Shown here one piece after another: positions 32,185-40,210 of a DNA stretch of 44,514 nucleotides. Every line of letters begins with the position of its first letter. Positions within the stretch are counted from its first letter, which is position 1. The stretch comes from Pseudomonadota bacterium (GTDB taxonomy: Bacteria; Chloroflexota; Ktedonobacteria; Ktedonobacterales; JADMIN01): the NCBI GenBank assembly GCA_021324535.1, contig JAJPIU010000023.1:1-44514 (forward strand), written 5' to 3'. The translations under genes and the position numbers were made by a program. The notes beneath the pieces are model-generated. The model searched no databases. It was not told the origin of the DNA and saw only the letters and a program-made list of their open reading frames with translations.

Positions 32185-33354
32185 TCAATGGATAGCTGTC
32201 CCTACCAACCTGCCCAGGGCGAAGGTGATCGCCGCTGCCAGCAGACCAAAGGCCACCTGCCGTCCACCCGATAGCCAGAGTGGCGAACCGGTCGTCAGAG
32301 AGACGCCCGCGCCAATAGCGAAGAATCCCAACGCGCTCAGCGCCAGACTGATCCCCACGGTGATCAGGCCGCTTCCGAAGATGAATGGTGCGACGGGGAT
32401 GATGGCGCCAATCGCGAAGAGGAAAAACGAGGTGATCGCCGCGCCCCAGGCCGAGCCGCCCAGCTCCTGCGGATCGATCCCCAGTTCCTCGCGCGCCAGC
32501 GTATCGAGCGCGGCAGCGCCCTGATGGATCAGGTTGCTGGCGAGTTCGGTCGCCGACGCCTCATCCACCCCCTTCGACTGATAGATCAGTGAGAGTTCCT
32601 CGGCTTCCTCCTCTGGAACGTCCTGGAGTTCCTGGCGTTCAATAGCGATCTGGCGTCCATAGAGTTCTCGCGCGCTTTGCACCGAGAGCCACTCGCCAAT
32701 CGCCATCGAGAACGCGCCCGCCAGTAACCCGGCCAGCCCGGAGATGAGCACGGCGTGTCCGGCGATGCTGAAGCCCGCGACACCCATCACCAGGCTCAGA
32801 TTCGAGGTGAGGCCATCACTAGCCCCTAGCACGGCGGCGCGTAGCTCGTTGCCCCCGCTGGCACGATGCCGCCCTTCGAACTGGGCGATCTGTGGGCCGG
32901 TGAGCGTAGAGCCGCTGGCCATCTGCAAGTAGCGAAAGATGCGCGCATGCGAACGTTCGTCGGCTGGCAGCCCGGCCGCTCGCGCCTCCGGCTGTTGATC
33001 ATAGACATCCACTGCCTGCCCTTCCATTGCGCCAACGATGGGAACGACGAGGCTTGTTCCCCAATGGCGGGCGATCCAGCCGAGCGCGCGCACCCGCCAG
33101 GTGGGGCGATAGATGGGGGGCTCGGCGCCAAGCGCGCGGATGCGATCATCCCATAACGATTGGTGGCGCAGTTCTATGTCCGCCAGCTTGCGATAGAGGT
33201 CAGCCAGATGCGGATCGCGTTCGGCGTCGGCCAATGTGTTGTAGAGCAGCACGCCCTCCTGCTCGGAGAGGCTGTTGGCGCGATAGCGTTGCAGGTCTTT
33301 CTGTGAGGAGCTTTCTTGCCCGACTTCCTCTTTGCTTTTCCGGCTATCCGCCAT
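32185..33354 (-). CDS. Ferritin-like domain fused to VIT1-type iron/manganese transporter
   Basis: 389 residues. Residues about 20-165 are a ferritin-like four-helix domain: QRYRANSLSEQEGVLLYNTL, ADIELRHQSLWDDRI with an E-x-x-x-H pair, EGQAVDVYDQQPEA and ADERSHARIFRYLQ with a second E-x-x-H. These supply ligands for a di-iron site. Residues about 165-389 are a VIT1/CCC1 transporter: NELRAAVLGASDGLTSNLSL, LAGAFSMAIGEWLSVQSARE and EEAEELSLIYQSKGVDEASA for the metal-binding loop, then GSAWGAAITSFFLFAIGAII and two more helices. This order is that of MbfA/erythrin-VIT1 proteins, which export iron and protect against peroxide. A TGCTAGACT promoter element is upstream. Confidence 0.88.
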   Translation of the reverse strand: MADSRKSKEEVGQESSSQKDLQRYRANSLSEQEGVLLYNTLADAERDPHLADLYRKLADIELRHQSLWDDRIRALGAEPPIYRPTWRVRALGWIARHWGTSLVVPIVGAMEGQAVDVYDQQPEARAAGLPADERSHARIFRYLQMASGSTLTGPQIAQFEGRHRASGGNELRAAVLGASDGLTSNLSLVMGVAGFSIAGHAVLISGLAGLLAGAFSMAIGEWLSVQSARELYGRQIAIERQELQDVPEEEAEELSLIYQSKGVDEASATELASNLIHQGAAALDTLAREELGIDPQELGGSAWGAAITSFFLFAIGAIIPVAPFIFGSGLITVGISLALSALGFFAIGAGVSLTTGSPLWLSGGRQVAFGLLAAAITFALGRLVGTAIH

Positions 33355-33755
33355 AGTACGACGCCTCCCGCTCTATGACCATCTCCTGGCATGGCTTGCT
33401 ACCGCTCACTAATAGTCTAGCATACCAGGAAAGCAGTCGGGCCGCCCACCCAAGTAGCGCCGCCATCCCTGGCGGCGGGTGCAGCCTGCCAAATAATCAT
33501 ACAACTATGCACGGGCGGATTCTCCACTCTTCGCCCACAGCAGAGAAGACCAATTGGCTCACTGCCCGCTCGCTGCAAGCTGTGGGGGCATGATCAGCCA
33601 ATACGCACAGCAAGCCAATTATACCCCAGCGGCCAACGCAAACACGGTTCAGCATACGATGCTCCTTTGCCTGATTTCCCCTTTTCATGAGAAGACACAC
33701 AAAGGAGCGAAATTGCTACATCGATGCTAAAGCGGCCAGTGCGATTCATAGTCGC
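33355..33755. other. Intergenic region between the ferritin-VIT1 and AI-2E genes
   Basis: About 400 bases. It holds the upstream region of the ferritin-VIT1 gene. Around 33497-33670 a short minus-strand frame begins with ATG after AAAGGAG (MLNRVCVGRWGIIGLLCVLA), but its later residues look random, so it is not called a gene. Confidence 0.45.
33414..33422 (-). promoter_or_regulatory. Extended -10 promoter of the ferritin-VIT1 gene
   Basis: On the minus strand TG (33422-33421), C, then TAGACT (33419-33414): TGCTAGACT, the third exact copy of this nonamer in a promoter position. It lies about 60 bases upstream of the ATG at 33354. Confidence 0.45.
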
Positions 33756-34985
33756 TTAGTCTGGAGGGGCTGCGTCCGCTGTCTTTTTGTCTCCGACTGT
33801 TTCATGGTCGGCTGTTGCATCGTCCACAAGTGGAGCGAGCGCCTCGGCGGTGGTCACTGGAACGATTACCGCTGCATCCTCCGCGACAAACTCGCCGGAG
33901 TGGGTACGCCGCCATTGTCGCCAGAGCGCCACGATGATCACCTGGGTGATGCCCGCGACCGGCGAGGCGAGCAGCGCGCCCCACACGCCAAACAACTCGG
34001 CGCCCGCCAGCAGCGCGAAGATCGAGACGGCGGGATGTACCCCCACGGCACGCCCGACGATGCGTGGGCCAACCACGTCGCCCTCGATGATATGGACGAC
34101 GATAAAGTAGACCAACACGATAAGCGCCCAGATCGGCCCCCGTCCCACTAGCGCCAGGATCACACAGAGTGCACCCGAAAAGAAGACACCCAGGATAGGG
34201 ATGAACTCGAATATGAACGCCAGAATGCCGAGCAATAGCGCATAGGGAATCTGAAAGAGCGCCATGCCAGCGCCCACCAGCACGCCCACCAGTGTGCAGA
34301 GCGCAAGCTGTCCGCGAATGTAACCGCCAACGACGCGCTCCACCGTCTCGAGGCTGAACACCACGCGCGACCGATAGCTCCTTGGCGCGTTTGTTCTGAG
34401 CCAGGTGATCACCCGTTGCCCATCAATCAACAGGTAGACGCTAAGTACCGTGACAAGGATGGTATCGAGCACAGCGTTAAAGATACCTTGCAGCAAGGGA
34501 ATGACATCCTGCGCGAGTCCCTGCGCCTGGTTGATGAGCTGTTGCCTGGCCGTCTGAATCTGGCTATCGGTGACGCCAAAGCGGCGTAGTGTGGGCAGCA
34601 GTTGCGAGAGCGGGTTATGGCTCCCTGGCTGCGTAAGCTGGCTTGCTGTGTGCGCCAGTGTGGTGATCTGCGCGACTGCTGTACTGGCGATCAGATAGAT
34701 GAGGCCGCCAATCGCGCCGACCACCAGCACGTAGACGATGATCAACGCGAGGAAGCGTGGCAGGAAACGCGCCAGCAGCATGACACCAGGCGCCAGCGCA
34801 TAGGCCAGCAGCGCTGCGACGAGTAGCACCAGCAGCGAGCTGATGATATGTGAGGCCGCCCAAAGAACGACGCCAACGATGACCAGCCAGCCAAGTACGG
34901 TCAGCACGAGGTCGCGTTGGCGCGCCAAGTTGGGCGCGCGTGCGGGCGCTTTTGCTTGCGCCGTATCTATCGGGCGGCGTTCCAT
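33756..34985 (-). CDS. AI-2E family (TqsA/PerM-like) membrane protein
   Basis: 409 residues from the ATG at 34985; an in-frame GTG three codons earlier is too close to the ribosome binding site. There are about eight helices: VLTVLGWLVIVGVVLWAASH, SSLLVLLVAALLAYALAPGV, FLALIIVYVLVVGAIGGLIY, then a ~110-residue extracytoplasmic helical region with Gln/Thr-rich sequence, and FIFEFIPILGVFFSGALCVI, VVHIIEGDVVGPRIVGRAVG and HPAVSIFALLAGAELFGVWG. The P-x-x-G and G-x-x-x-P-R-I-x-G-x-x-x-x-x-H-P blocks define the family. Members export small molecules or act as Na+(Li+)/H+ antiporters; the autoinducer role is proven only for a few. The C-terminal ~45 residues are acidic and cytoplasmic. Confidence 0.87.
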   Translation of the reverse strand: MERRPIDTAQAKAPARAPNLARQRDLVLTVLGWLVIVGVVLWAASHIISSLLVLLVAALLAYALAPGVMLLARFLPRFLALIIVYVLVVGAIGGLIYLIASTAVAQITTLAHTASQLTQPGSHNPLSQLLPTLRRFGVTDSQIQTARQQLINQAQGLAQDVIPLLQGIFNAVLDTILVTVLSVYLLIDGQRVITWLRTNAPRSYRSRVVFSLETVERVVGGYIRGQLALCTLVGVLVGAGMALFQIPYALLLGILAFIFEFIPILGVFFSGALCVILALVGRGPIWALIVLVYFIVVHIIEGDVVGPRIVGRAVGVHPAVSIFALLAGAELFGVWGALLASPVAGITQVIIVALWRQWRRTHSGEFVAEDAAVIVPVTTAEALAPLVDDATADHETVGDKKTADAAPPD

Positions 34986-35077
34986 TGTGATCACCTGCTA
35001 CTCTGCTGCTCTAGGGGAGAAATTGGGACATACGCATAGACAGCAGATTGGGCGCCACAAAGGGCTATCCTATCAGT

Positions 35078-36337
35078 CTATCCGTAGCGGGGGGCGAAGT
35101 GCTCGATGACCGCCTGGTAAGTACCATCGGGATAGGTCACGCCGCCGACCGCCCAGACATTGGTAGAAGATACGGCGCTGATTCCGTTCAACTCATCGTT
35201 GGGCGCTGCTCCAGAATCTACACTCACGCTAGGAACGATCTGCCAGCTTCCCTGGGTATACCACTGGGTGAGCGTATATTTCCCTACGTCATAATAGCCT
35301 GCCGACCAAACCTCTTGCGTACCAGGAACACTCGTGACCGATAGCGGAACTAGCCCACTCTGCGTGGACGCATTGACGACGCTCCATTGTGTGCCGTTCC
35401 ACTGTTCGATGAGTTGGGGATCGGGCAGGCGGTTGTTTATCTCTGTGCCAACAGCCCAGATGTCATTTGCCGAGACGGCTGCCACGCTATCGAACGCATA
35501 GGAGTCGGCGGGGACGTGTGGAGTAGGGATAACGCTCCATGTAGAGCCATCCCAATGCTCGACAAGCGCCTGACGCTGCATGAAGCCGACAGCCCAAACG
35601 TTGTTTGAGGCAAGGGCGACAACACTAGAGAGCGAACCGGTGACAACATTCGGATTTGCCACAATGCTCCATTGTGTACCATCCCAGTGCTCAATCAACG
35701 GTTGAGAAGCATTGCTGGTGCGATATGAACCAACCGCCCAGACATCGTTGGAAGCTACGCCTGCCACACTGGCGAAGCCATTGCCCACAGGAACCGTCGA
35801 AGAAACAGGTGGCGTGTTGACAACACTCCACTGCGCGCCGTTCCAATGCTCTGCGAGAGCCTGCCCAAACCCATTCGGATACCCGAAGCTGCCCACCGCC
35901 CAGATGTCATTCGATGAGATGGCGCCAACCGCCGATAGACTATCGTTTGACTGCCCTGAAAACGTCACGTTTGGCGAAGGAGTAACAGCCCAGGAAGCGC
36001 CATTCCAATGTTCAATCAAGGTAAGATTTGTATTGACCATGTTGTTGTTGTAGCCCCCAACCGCCCACGCATCCGTCGCGCTGAGCGTCGTCACCGCGCT
36101 CAGGCCGCTGTTTTTGACGATCGGTGAGGAAGAAACCGTCCATTGTAAGCATTGCTGGCCACCTGGCGGCGGGCAAGTCTTTGTATGGGGGATAAGCGGA
36201 CGCCCGTTCGCATGCGCCAGGTGGAGCAAGGGAAGCCCAAACCAGGCCCCGAACAAGCCGATCAACAAGAGACATACCGCCACGCTGATCACAATGAGAT
36301 GCGCGGGACGCCGCCAATACTGTAACACTCTCCGCAT
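35078..36337 (-). CDS. Membrane-anchored seven-bladed beta-propeller protein
   Basis: 419 residues. AAGGAG precedes the ATG by nine bases. One N-terminal helix (LIVISVAVCLLLIGLFGAWF, about 14-33) anchors it, with the rest outside. Seven repeats of about 50 residues follow the pattern LSAVxxxSxNDxWAVGxxxx, then QxLIEHWNGxxWSVVxxPxV: blades start at LSAVTTLSATDAWAVGG, LSAVGAISSNDIWAVGS, FASVAGVASNDVWAVGS, LSSVVALASNNVWAVGF, FDSVAAVSANDIWAVGT, LSVTSVPGTQEVWSAGY and LNGISAVSSTNVWAVGG. Blade 7 lacks its last strand (it ends IEHFAPRYG), while QCLQWTVSSSPIVKNSG precedes blade 1, so the ring is probably closed by this N-terminal strand. Function unknown; such propellers bind glycans or proteins. Confidence 0.85.
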   Translation of the reverse strand: MRRVLQYWRRPAHLIVISVAVCLLLIGLFGAWFGLPLLHLAHANGRPLIPHTKTCPPPGGQQCLQWTVSSSPIVKNSGLSAVTTLSATDAWAVGGYNNNMVNTNLTLIEHWNGASWAVTPSPNVTFSGQSNDSLSAVGAISSNDIWAVGSFGYPNGFGQALAEHWNGAQWSVVNTPPVSSTVPVGNGFASVAGVASNDVWAVGSYRTSNASQPLIEHWDGTQWSIVANPNVVTGSLSSVVALASNNVWAVGFMQRQALVEHWDGSTWSVIPTPHVPADSYAFDSVAAVSANDIWAVGTEINNRLPDPQLIEQWNGTQWSVVNASTQSGLVPLSVTSVPGTQEVWSAGYYDVGKYTLTQWYTQGSWQIVPSVSVDSGAAPNDELNGISAVSSTNVWAVGGVTYPDGTYQAVIEHFAPRYG

Positions 36338-36466
36338 GATTGGCTACTCCTTAGAGAAATACCGGATATTGCCGCACGACTACCGCTCGATTTTCCCAGT
36401 CTAGGGCAAATCACATGCGCTGTCAAACGGCAATATCCAGCGGCAATATCCAATATTCTCAGTCGC

Positions 36467-37468
36467 CTACCCTTTCACCGAACCGGCAAGGATGCCACGC
36501 ACGAAGTAGCGTTGCAGGCTAAAGAAGATTACCAGGGGCAGCGCCATCGAGAGGAACGCCGCCGAGGTCAGTACTTCATATTGGTTGGTGCCAAAGGAGT
36601 TTACCAGATTGGCTACCGTCACTGTGAGTGGCGATGTATCAGGGTTGCCTCCCAGGTAGATCAACGCCACCAGCAGATCGTTCCAGACCCAGATGAACTG
36701 GAAAATAATCAGCGAGGCCAGCGCCGGTACCGAGAGCGGCAGCAATATCCGGGTGAATATGCCCACATGCGATGCGCCATCCACGCGCGCCGACTCGATG
36801 AGATCGGAGGGAAGCGCGGAGAAGAAGTTGCGTAACAGATAGACGGCAAACGGCAATCCATAGGCTGTATGCGCCAGCCAGATGCCCAGGTATGAGCCGG
36901 TGAGCTGAATCGAGTTATTCGTCGCCGTGCCCACGCTCACGTAGAGATTCAGCACAGGAATGAGCGTCATCTGAATGGGTACAACCAACAACGCGACGAT
37001 GGTGAGAAAGAGCCAGTCACGCCCTGGGAAGCGCATCCAGGTGAACGCATACGCCGCGAACGCGGCGACCAGCGTCGGCAGGATGGTACCGGGAATCGCG
37101 ATGATCAGGCTGTTGATGAACGCCTTGCCAAGCCCCTGCGCGTTGATCACCTCTACGTAGTTGGAGACAGTGAAATGCCAGGGTGGCGCGAACGCCATCC
37201 ACCAGCCGCTTGCCTGGATGTCGCTTGGGGGGCGAAACGAGGTGATGAAGATGCCAAACGTCGGCGTCAGCCAGATCAGCGCAATCACGACGACGATGGC
37301 CGTCAGGGAGCTACTGCTTGCCAGACGCTTCAGACGCTCCAATGGCGTAAGGCTTGGTGGTGGGATGGCGGCGCCGGTCTTCTCGTTGAGTTTCTCCAAA
37401 TCAAGGGCGCCTGTGGGGAGCGCGCGGGGCAAGGCGCCAGCCGTATCGAGCGGATCAGTCGTCTTCAT
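36467..37468 (-). CDS. ABC sugar transporter permease, MalG-type
   Basis: 333 residues. The first ~55 are hydrophilic (Leu/Pro/Ala-rich), then six helices: LTAIVVVIALIWLTPTFGIF, the periplasmic-side FRPPSDIQASGWWMAFAPPW, AFINSLIIAIPGTILPTLVA and so on. The cytoplasmic EAA loop is ESARVDGASHVGIFTRILLP (E-x-A-x-x-D-G-A), which docks the ATPase. Its start codon overlaps the stop of the upstream permease in ATGA (37465-37468), indicating coupled translation. The binding protein and both permeases are co-transcribed but no ATPase gene is present, so a shared MsmK/MsiK-like ATPase elsewhere is expected. The substrate is an undetermined sugar. Confidence 0.88.
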   Translation of the reverse strand: MKTTDPLDTAGALPRALPTGALDLEKLNEKTGAAIPPPSLTPLERLKRLASSSSLTAIVVVIALIWLTPTFGIFITSFRPPSDIQASGWWMAFAPPWHFTVSNYVEVINAQGLGKAFINSLIIAIPGTILPTLVAAFAAYAFTWMRFPGRDWLFLTIVALLVVPIQMTLIPVLNLYVSVGTATNNSIQLTGSYLGIWLAHTAYGLPFAVYLLRNFFSALPSDLIESARVDGASHVGIFTRILLPLSVPALASLIIFQFIWVWNDLLVALIYLGGNPDTSPLTVTVANLVNSFGTNQYEVLTSAAFLSMALPLVIFFSLQRYFVRGILAGSVKG

Positions 37469-38397
37469 TGTCGGGCCTCCGCACGGAATCGCCGAATGTT
37501 GAAATACATGATTGGAATGATCGCAAGCAACAACACCACAGCCAGCGCGCTGGCGACCCCGAAGTTGTTGAACGAGAACAGCTGCTGATAGTAGGCGACG
37601 GCGATCACGTTTGTATGGTAGTTTCCGCCGGTCATCACGTAGATGATGTCGAAAATCTTAAGCAGGTTGATCACCATCGTCGTCGCGACCACGACGAGCG
37701 TCGAGTTGATCATTGGGATGGTGATGCGAAAGAAGATGCTGATTTCACTGGCGCCATCTATCCGCGCGGCCTCGATGATCTCCGAGGGGATGCTCTTGAG
37801 AGCCGCCGAGATAATCACCATGCAGAAGCCCGTCCAGATCCAGACGTAGACGATGATGAGCGCGAAGTTGTCCACCGACGCATTGACGAGCCAAGCCTGC
37901 GGCGGGAGGCCAAAGCGCGTCAGGATCGCGTCGAGCAAGCCGATCTGCGGTTGTCCGACTGGCGCATATTGGTAGACAAGGCTCCAAATGACACCTGCCC
38001 CTACGAATGAGATCGCCATTGGGATGAAGATCGTCGCCTTCGCCAAGCTCTCGATGCGAACACGATCTACCAGCACAGCGATCACCAGGCCCAGGAACAC
38101 CGTCACAACGGTTCCCAGCACTAACCAGAGCAGGTTATTCCGCAACACTTCAAGCAGTGACGGATTGGTAAAGATGATCTGGTAGTTCTTCAACCCGACG
38201 AACGTGGTGGAGGTCGAGTCGAGCAGGCTCAGCCAGATCGTGTTGAACACAGGGTAGACGAGGAACACCGCGACAAAGACCACAGCCGGGCCAGCCCAGA
38301 GCCAGGCGGTTTGCCAATCACGCGAGGAAGCGCGCCTCGTCTTGAAGGTTGGGCGCGCGTTGTCCTGTTGGTCTGTATGCTTCGCAATCGTCGCCAT
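37465..38397 (-). CDS. ABC sugar transporter permease, MalF-type
   Basis: 310 residues from ATG 38397, which follows AAAGGGG; a longer upstream frame exists but lacks such a site. The N-terminal ~35 residues are cytoplasmic. Six helices begin with AWLWAGPAVVFVAVFLVYPV, then the typical FVGLKNYQIIFTNPSLLEVL, NLLWLVLGTVVTVFLGLVIA and IFIPMAISFVGAGVIWSLVY. The EAA loop is EAARIDGASEISIFFRITIP. With the second permease it forms the membrane channel for the sugar delivered by the lipoprotein at 38570. It is separated from that gene by 172 bases containing a strong hairpin and an imperfect 19-bp repeat. Confidence 0.9.
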   Translation of the reverse strand: MATIAKHTDQQDNARPTFKTRRASSRDWQTAWLWAGPAVVFVAVFLVYPVFNTIWLSLLDSTSTTFVGLKNYQIIFTNPSLLEVLRNNLLWLVLGTVVTVFLGLVIAVLVDRVRIESLAKATIFIPMAISFVGAGVIWSLVYQYAPVGQPQIGLLDAILTRFGLPPQAWLVNASVDNFALIIVYVWIWTGFCMVIISAALKSIPSEIIEAARIDGASEISIFFRITIPMINSTLVVVATTMVINLLKIFDIIYVMTGGNYHTNVIAVAYYQQLFSFNNFGVASALAVVLLLAIIPIMYFNIRRFRAEARQ

Positions 38398-38494
38398 AGC
38401 ACTGCCCCTTTGCTGTGTATGCTGTGTATGGAGATGGAACGACGTATCGGATGTCGAGGTGGACGACCTGGATAGGCGCCAGAGGGGCAAGCGC

Positions 38495-38532
38495 AGCCAA
38501 ACCAGGCGCCCGGAGCCAAACCAGACGCCCGG
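38495..38532. repeat. Two copies of a 19-bp unit, one mismatch
   Basis: AGCCAAACCAGGCGCCCGG (38495-38513) is followed at once by AGCCAAACCAGACGCCCGG (38514-38532). It lies between the binding-protein and permease genes, next to the intercistronic hairpin. Confidence 0.9.
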
Positions 38533-38558
38533 CTGGCAGTACGTCGCGCTCCGCCAAT

Positions 38559-38588
38559 CCAGGCGTGCGCTACGAAGCGTACGCCTGG
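38559..38588 (-). terminator. Intercistronic hairpin across the binding-protein stop codon
   Basis: CCAGGCGTGCGCT (38559-38571) pairs with AGCGTACGCCTGG (38576-38588): 13 pairs with one G-U and a four-base loop. The stop codon (38570-38572) is inside it. There is no U-run, so partial termination or protection of the 3' end of the binding-protein mRNA is more likely than full stop, as in maltose-type operons. Confidence 0.6.
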
Positions 38589-39943
38589 GAGGCTGTCGCC
38601 TCGAGACCGTTGAGAATACTGTTCAGGTTGCCTGGAGTGCTGATGTAGTCAAGCATGGCCTTCCAGAAGGCGTCTTCCATTGCCGGGGGCATCAGGTCGT
38701 CTGCGCCGAAGCGATAGAACGAGGCGGTGGTCAGCATCTTGGCCGACGCCTGCGCCACTGGGTCTGGATAGGCGCTCAACGACACCGATTTATTCACTGA
38801 AGTGAAGCCGCCGCGTTTCACCCAGATCTCCTGCGCCTGGGCAGTCGCCAGGTACTTGACGAGTTTTTGTACTGCAGTCGTGTTGCGCAAGGCCGTCACA
38901 ACGTCCGCTCCGCCGGTCACGGCGCCCGCATATTGCGAGTTAATCGTCGGGAAGGGGAAGAAGTTGAAGCCTGTGCCCGGCTGCAAGCTGCTAAACTGCG
39001 TTGAGATGAACCCGGCGGTGAAGTCGCCCAGGTAATACATATACGCCTGCGGCGGGCTGTCGAAGGGCAGATAGCTGGCCTGCTGGAAGCCGGTGGCAAG
39101 GATTGACTGTGGCGCGCCGTTGATATAGTGGCTGCCGGTCACGATCTGCCCAAACATCTGGAAAGCGCTCTTGATGCTGGGATCAGTCCAGGGAATCTGG
39201 TGGGCAACCCACTTATCGTACATATCCGGGCCGGACTGGTTGAGATAAATCTGCGCGATCCAGTCAGCGGCAGGCCAGCCGCTGGCCGCCTGGCTCGATA
39301 CCCCCATTGACCAGGGATACTTCCCACTCTTGGCGATGGTGTTGGACAGGTTGATCATATCTGACCAGGAGGTGGGAATCGAGTAATGGTTGTTGCTGAA
39401 CTGCGACGGGTTATACCAGATGGTGCCCTTGTTCGCCGCCTTATAGAAGATCGCGTACAGCTTTCCGTTGTAGGAGCCGAGACTGATCCACGCGCTGGCG
39501 TAATCATTCTGGATCTGGCCCATATCGAGGAAACTGTCGAGCGCGATCAACTTGCCTCGCTGAGCAAGTTGCTGCATCTTGCCAGGGTTTGGCAAGATGG
39601 CGATGTCAGGCGGATTGTTTGCCTGGATGCGCGCGGTGAGCACGGAATCGAGGTCGCGGGTGGATTCAACGTTGACTTTGATGCCGGTTTGTGAGGTGAA
39701 GGGGGCTACCACGGCTTTGAACGACGCCTGCTCCTCACCGCCCCACACGTTCAACACATCAACCGTGTTAGAGCTTGACGCGCCACCCCCGCCACAGGCG
39801 GCGAGTAAGGCGCCCGCAGCGCTGAACGATAACCCCAGCCCCACAGCCCGACGCACGAACTCTCTGCGGCTCAGCCCTTGCTCAGTGTACTCTTCGACGA
39901 GCTGATCTACCGCAGCACGTTGACGACGATCATGGATAGGCAT
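38570..39943 (-). CDS. Sugar-binding lipoprotein of ABC importer (Tat-exported)
   Basis: 457 residues from ATG 39943, preceded by AAGGAGG. The signal has the twin-arginine motif SRREFV (Arg26-Arg27), a hydrophobic core GLGLSFSAAGALL and the lipobox LLAAC with lipid-carrying Cys50, then a Gly/Ser linker. The mature part is an extracellular solute-binding protein family 1 fold: VDVLNVWGGEEQASFKAVVA, PDIAILPNPGKMQQLAQRGK, PWSMGVSSQAASGWPAADWI and FFPFPTINSQYAGAVTGGAD. It hands an unidentified sugar to the two downstream permeases. It is the first gene of the operon, directly after a promoter with an operator-like inverted repeat. Confidence 0.92.
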   Translation of the reverse strand: MPIHDRRQRAAVDQLVEEYTEQGLSRREFVRRAVGLGLSFSAAGALLAACGGGGASSSNTVDVLNVWGGEEQASFKAVVAPFTSQTGIKVNVESTRDLDSVLTARIQANNPPDIAILPNPGKMQQLAQRGKLIALDSFLDMGQIQNDYASAWISLGSYNGKLYAIFYKAANKGTIWYNPSQFSNNHYSIPTSWSDMINLSNTIAKSGKYPWSMGVSSQAASGWPAADWIAQIYLNQSGPDMYDKWVAHQIPWTDPSIKSAFQMFGQIVTGSHYINGAPQSILATGFQQASYLPFDSPPQAYMYYLGDFTAGFISTQFSSLQPGTGFNFFPFPTINSQYAGAVTGGADVVTALRNTTAVQKLVKYLATAQAQEIWVKRGGFTSVNKSVSLSAYPDPVAQASAKMLTTASFYRFGADDLMPPAMEDAFWKAMLDYISTPGNLNSILNGLEATASQAYAS

Positions 39944-40081
39944 AAGAACCTCCTTTGGTGTGAGGAACAACCAGCCACGTCGCCGTGGCAGGCAAGCACT
40001 TCTCTCCTCACTACACCTCACCGAACTTTTCCCGCCCTGATCAGCGCTGACGCATGTTGATCCAGTGACAAGCGTGACATA

Positions 40082-40110
40082 TGCTTATCATGCTGAAAAC
40101 ACGATAAGCA
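40082..40110. promoter_or_regulatory. Candidate operator: 8-bp inverted repeat
   Basis: TGCTTATC (40082-40089) and GATAAGCA (40103-40110) form a perfect inverted repeat with 13 bases between. It covers the -10 of the sugar importer operon, the right place for a repressor. No regulator gene is nearby. Confidence 0.5.
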
Positions 40111-40130
40111 CACTTTCTTTGCTGTGTCAA
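40101..40130 (-). promoter_or_regulatory. Promoter of the sugar importer operon
   Basis: On the minus strand consensus TTGACA (40125-40130), 18-base spacer, TATCGT (40101-40106). It gives a leader of about 150 bases before the ATG at 39943. Confidence 0.55.
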
Positions 40131-40210
40131 GAAATGCGCTTTGTCATACATGATACCTGCGCCAATCCACTGAAACGCCGGAGATACCGGAGAAGACGAA
40201 AGGAAACAGC

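Noticed and set aside
33497-33667. Small minus-strand ORF with ATG after AAAGGAG
   Set aside because: After a short hydrophobic start the sequence is not protein-like (Cys/Arg/His mix) and the frame is short; a chance ribosome binding site is as likely.
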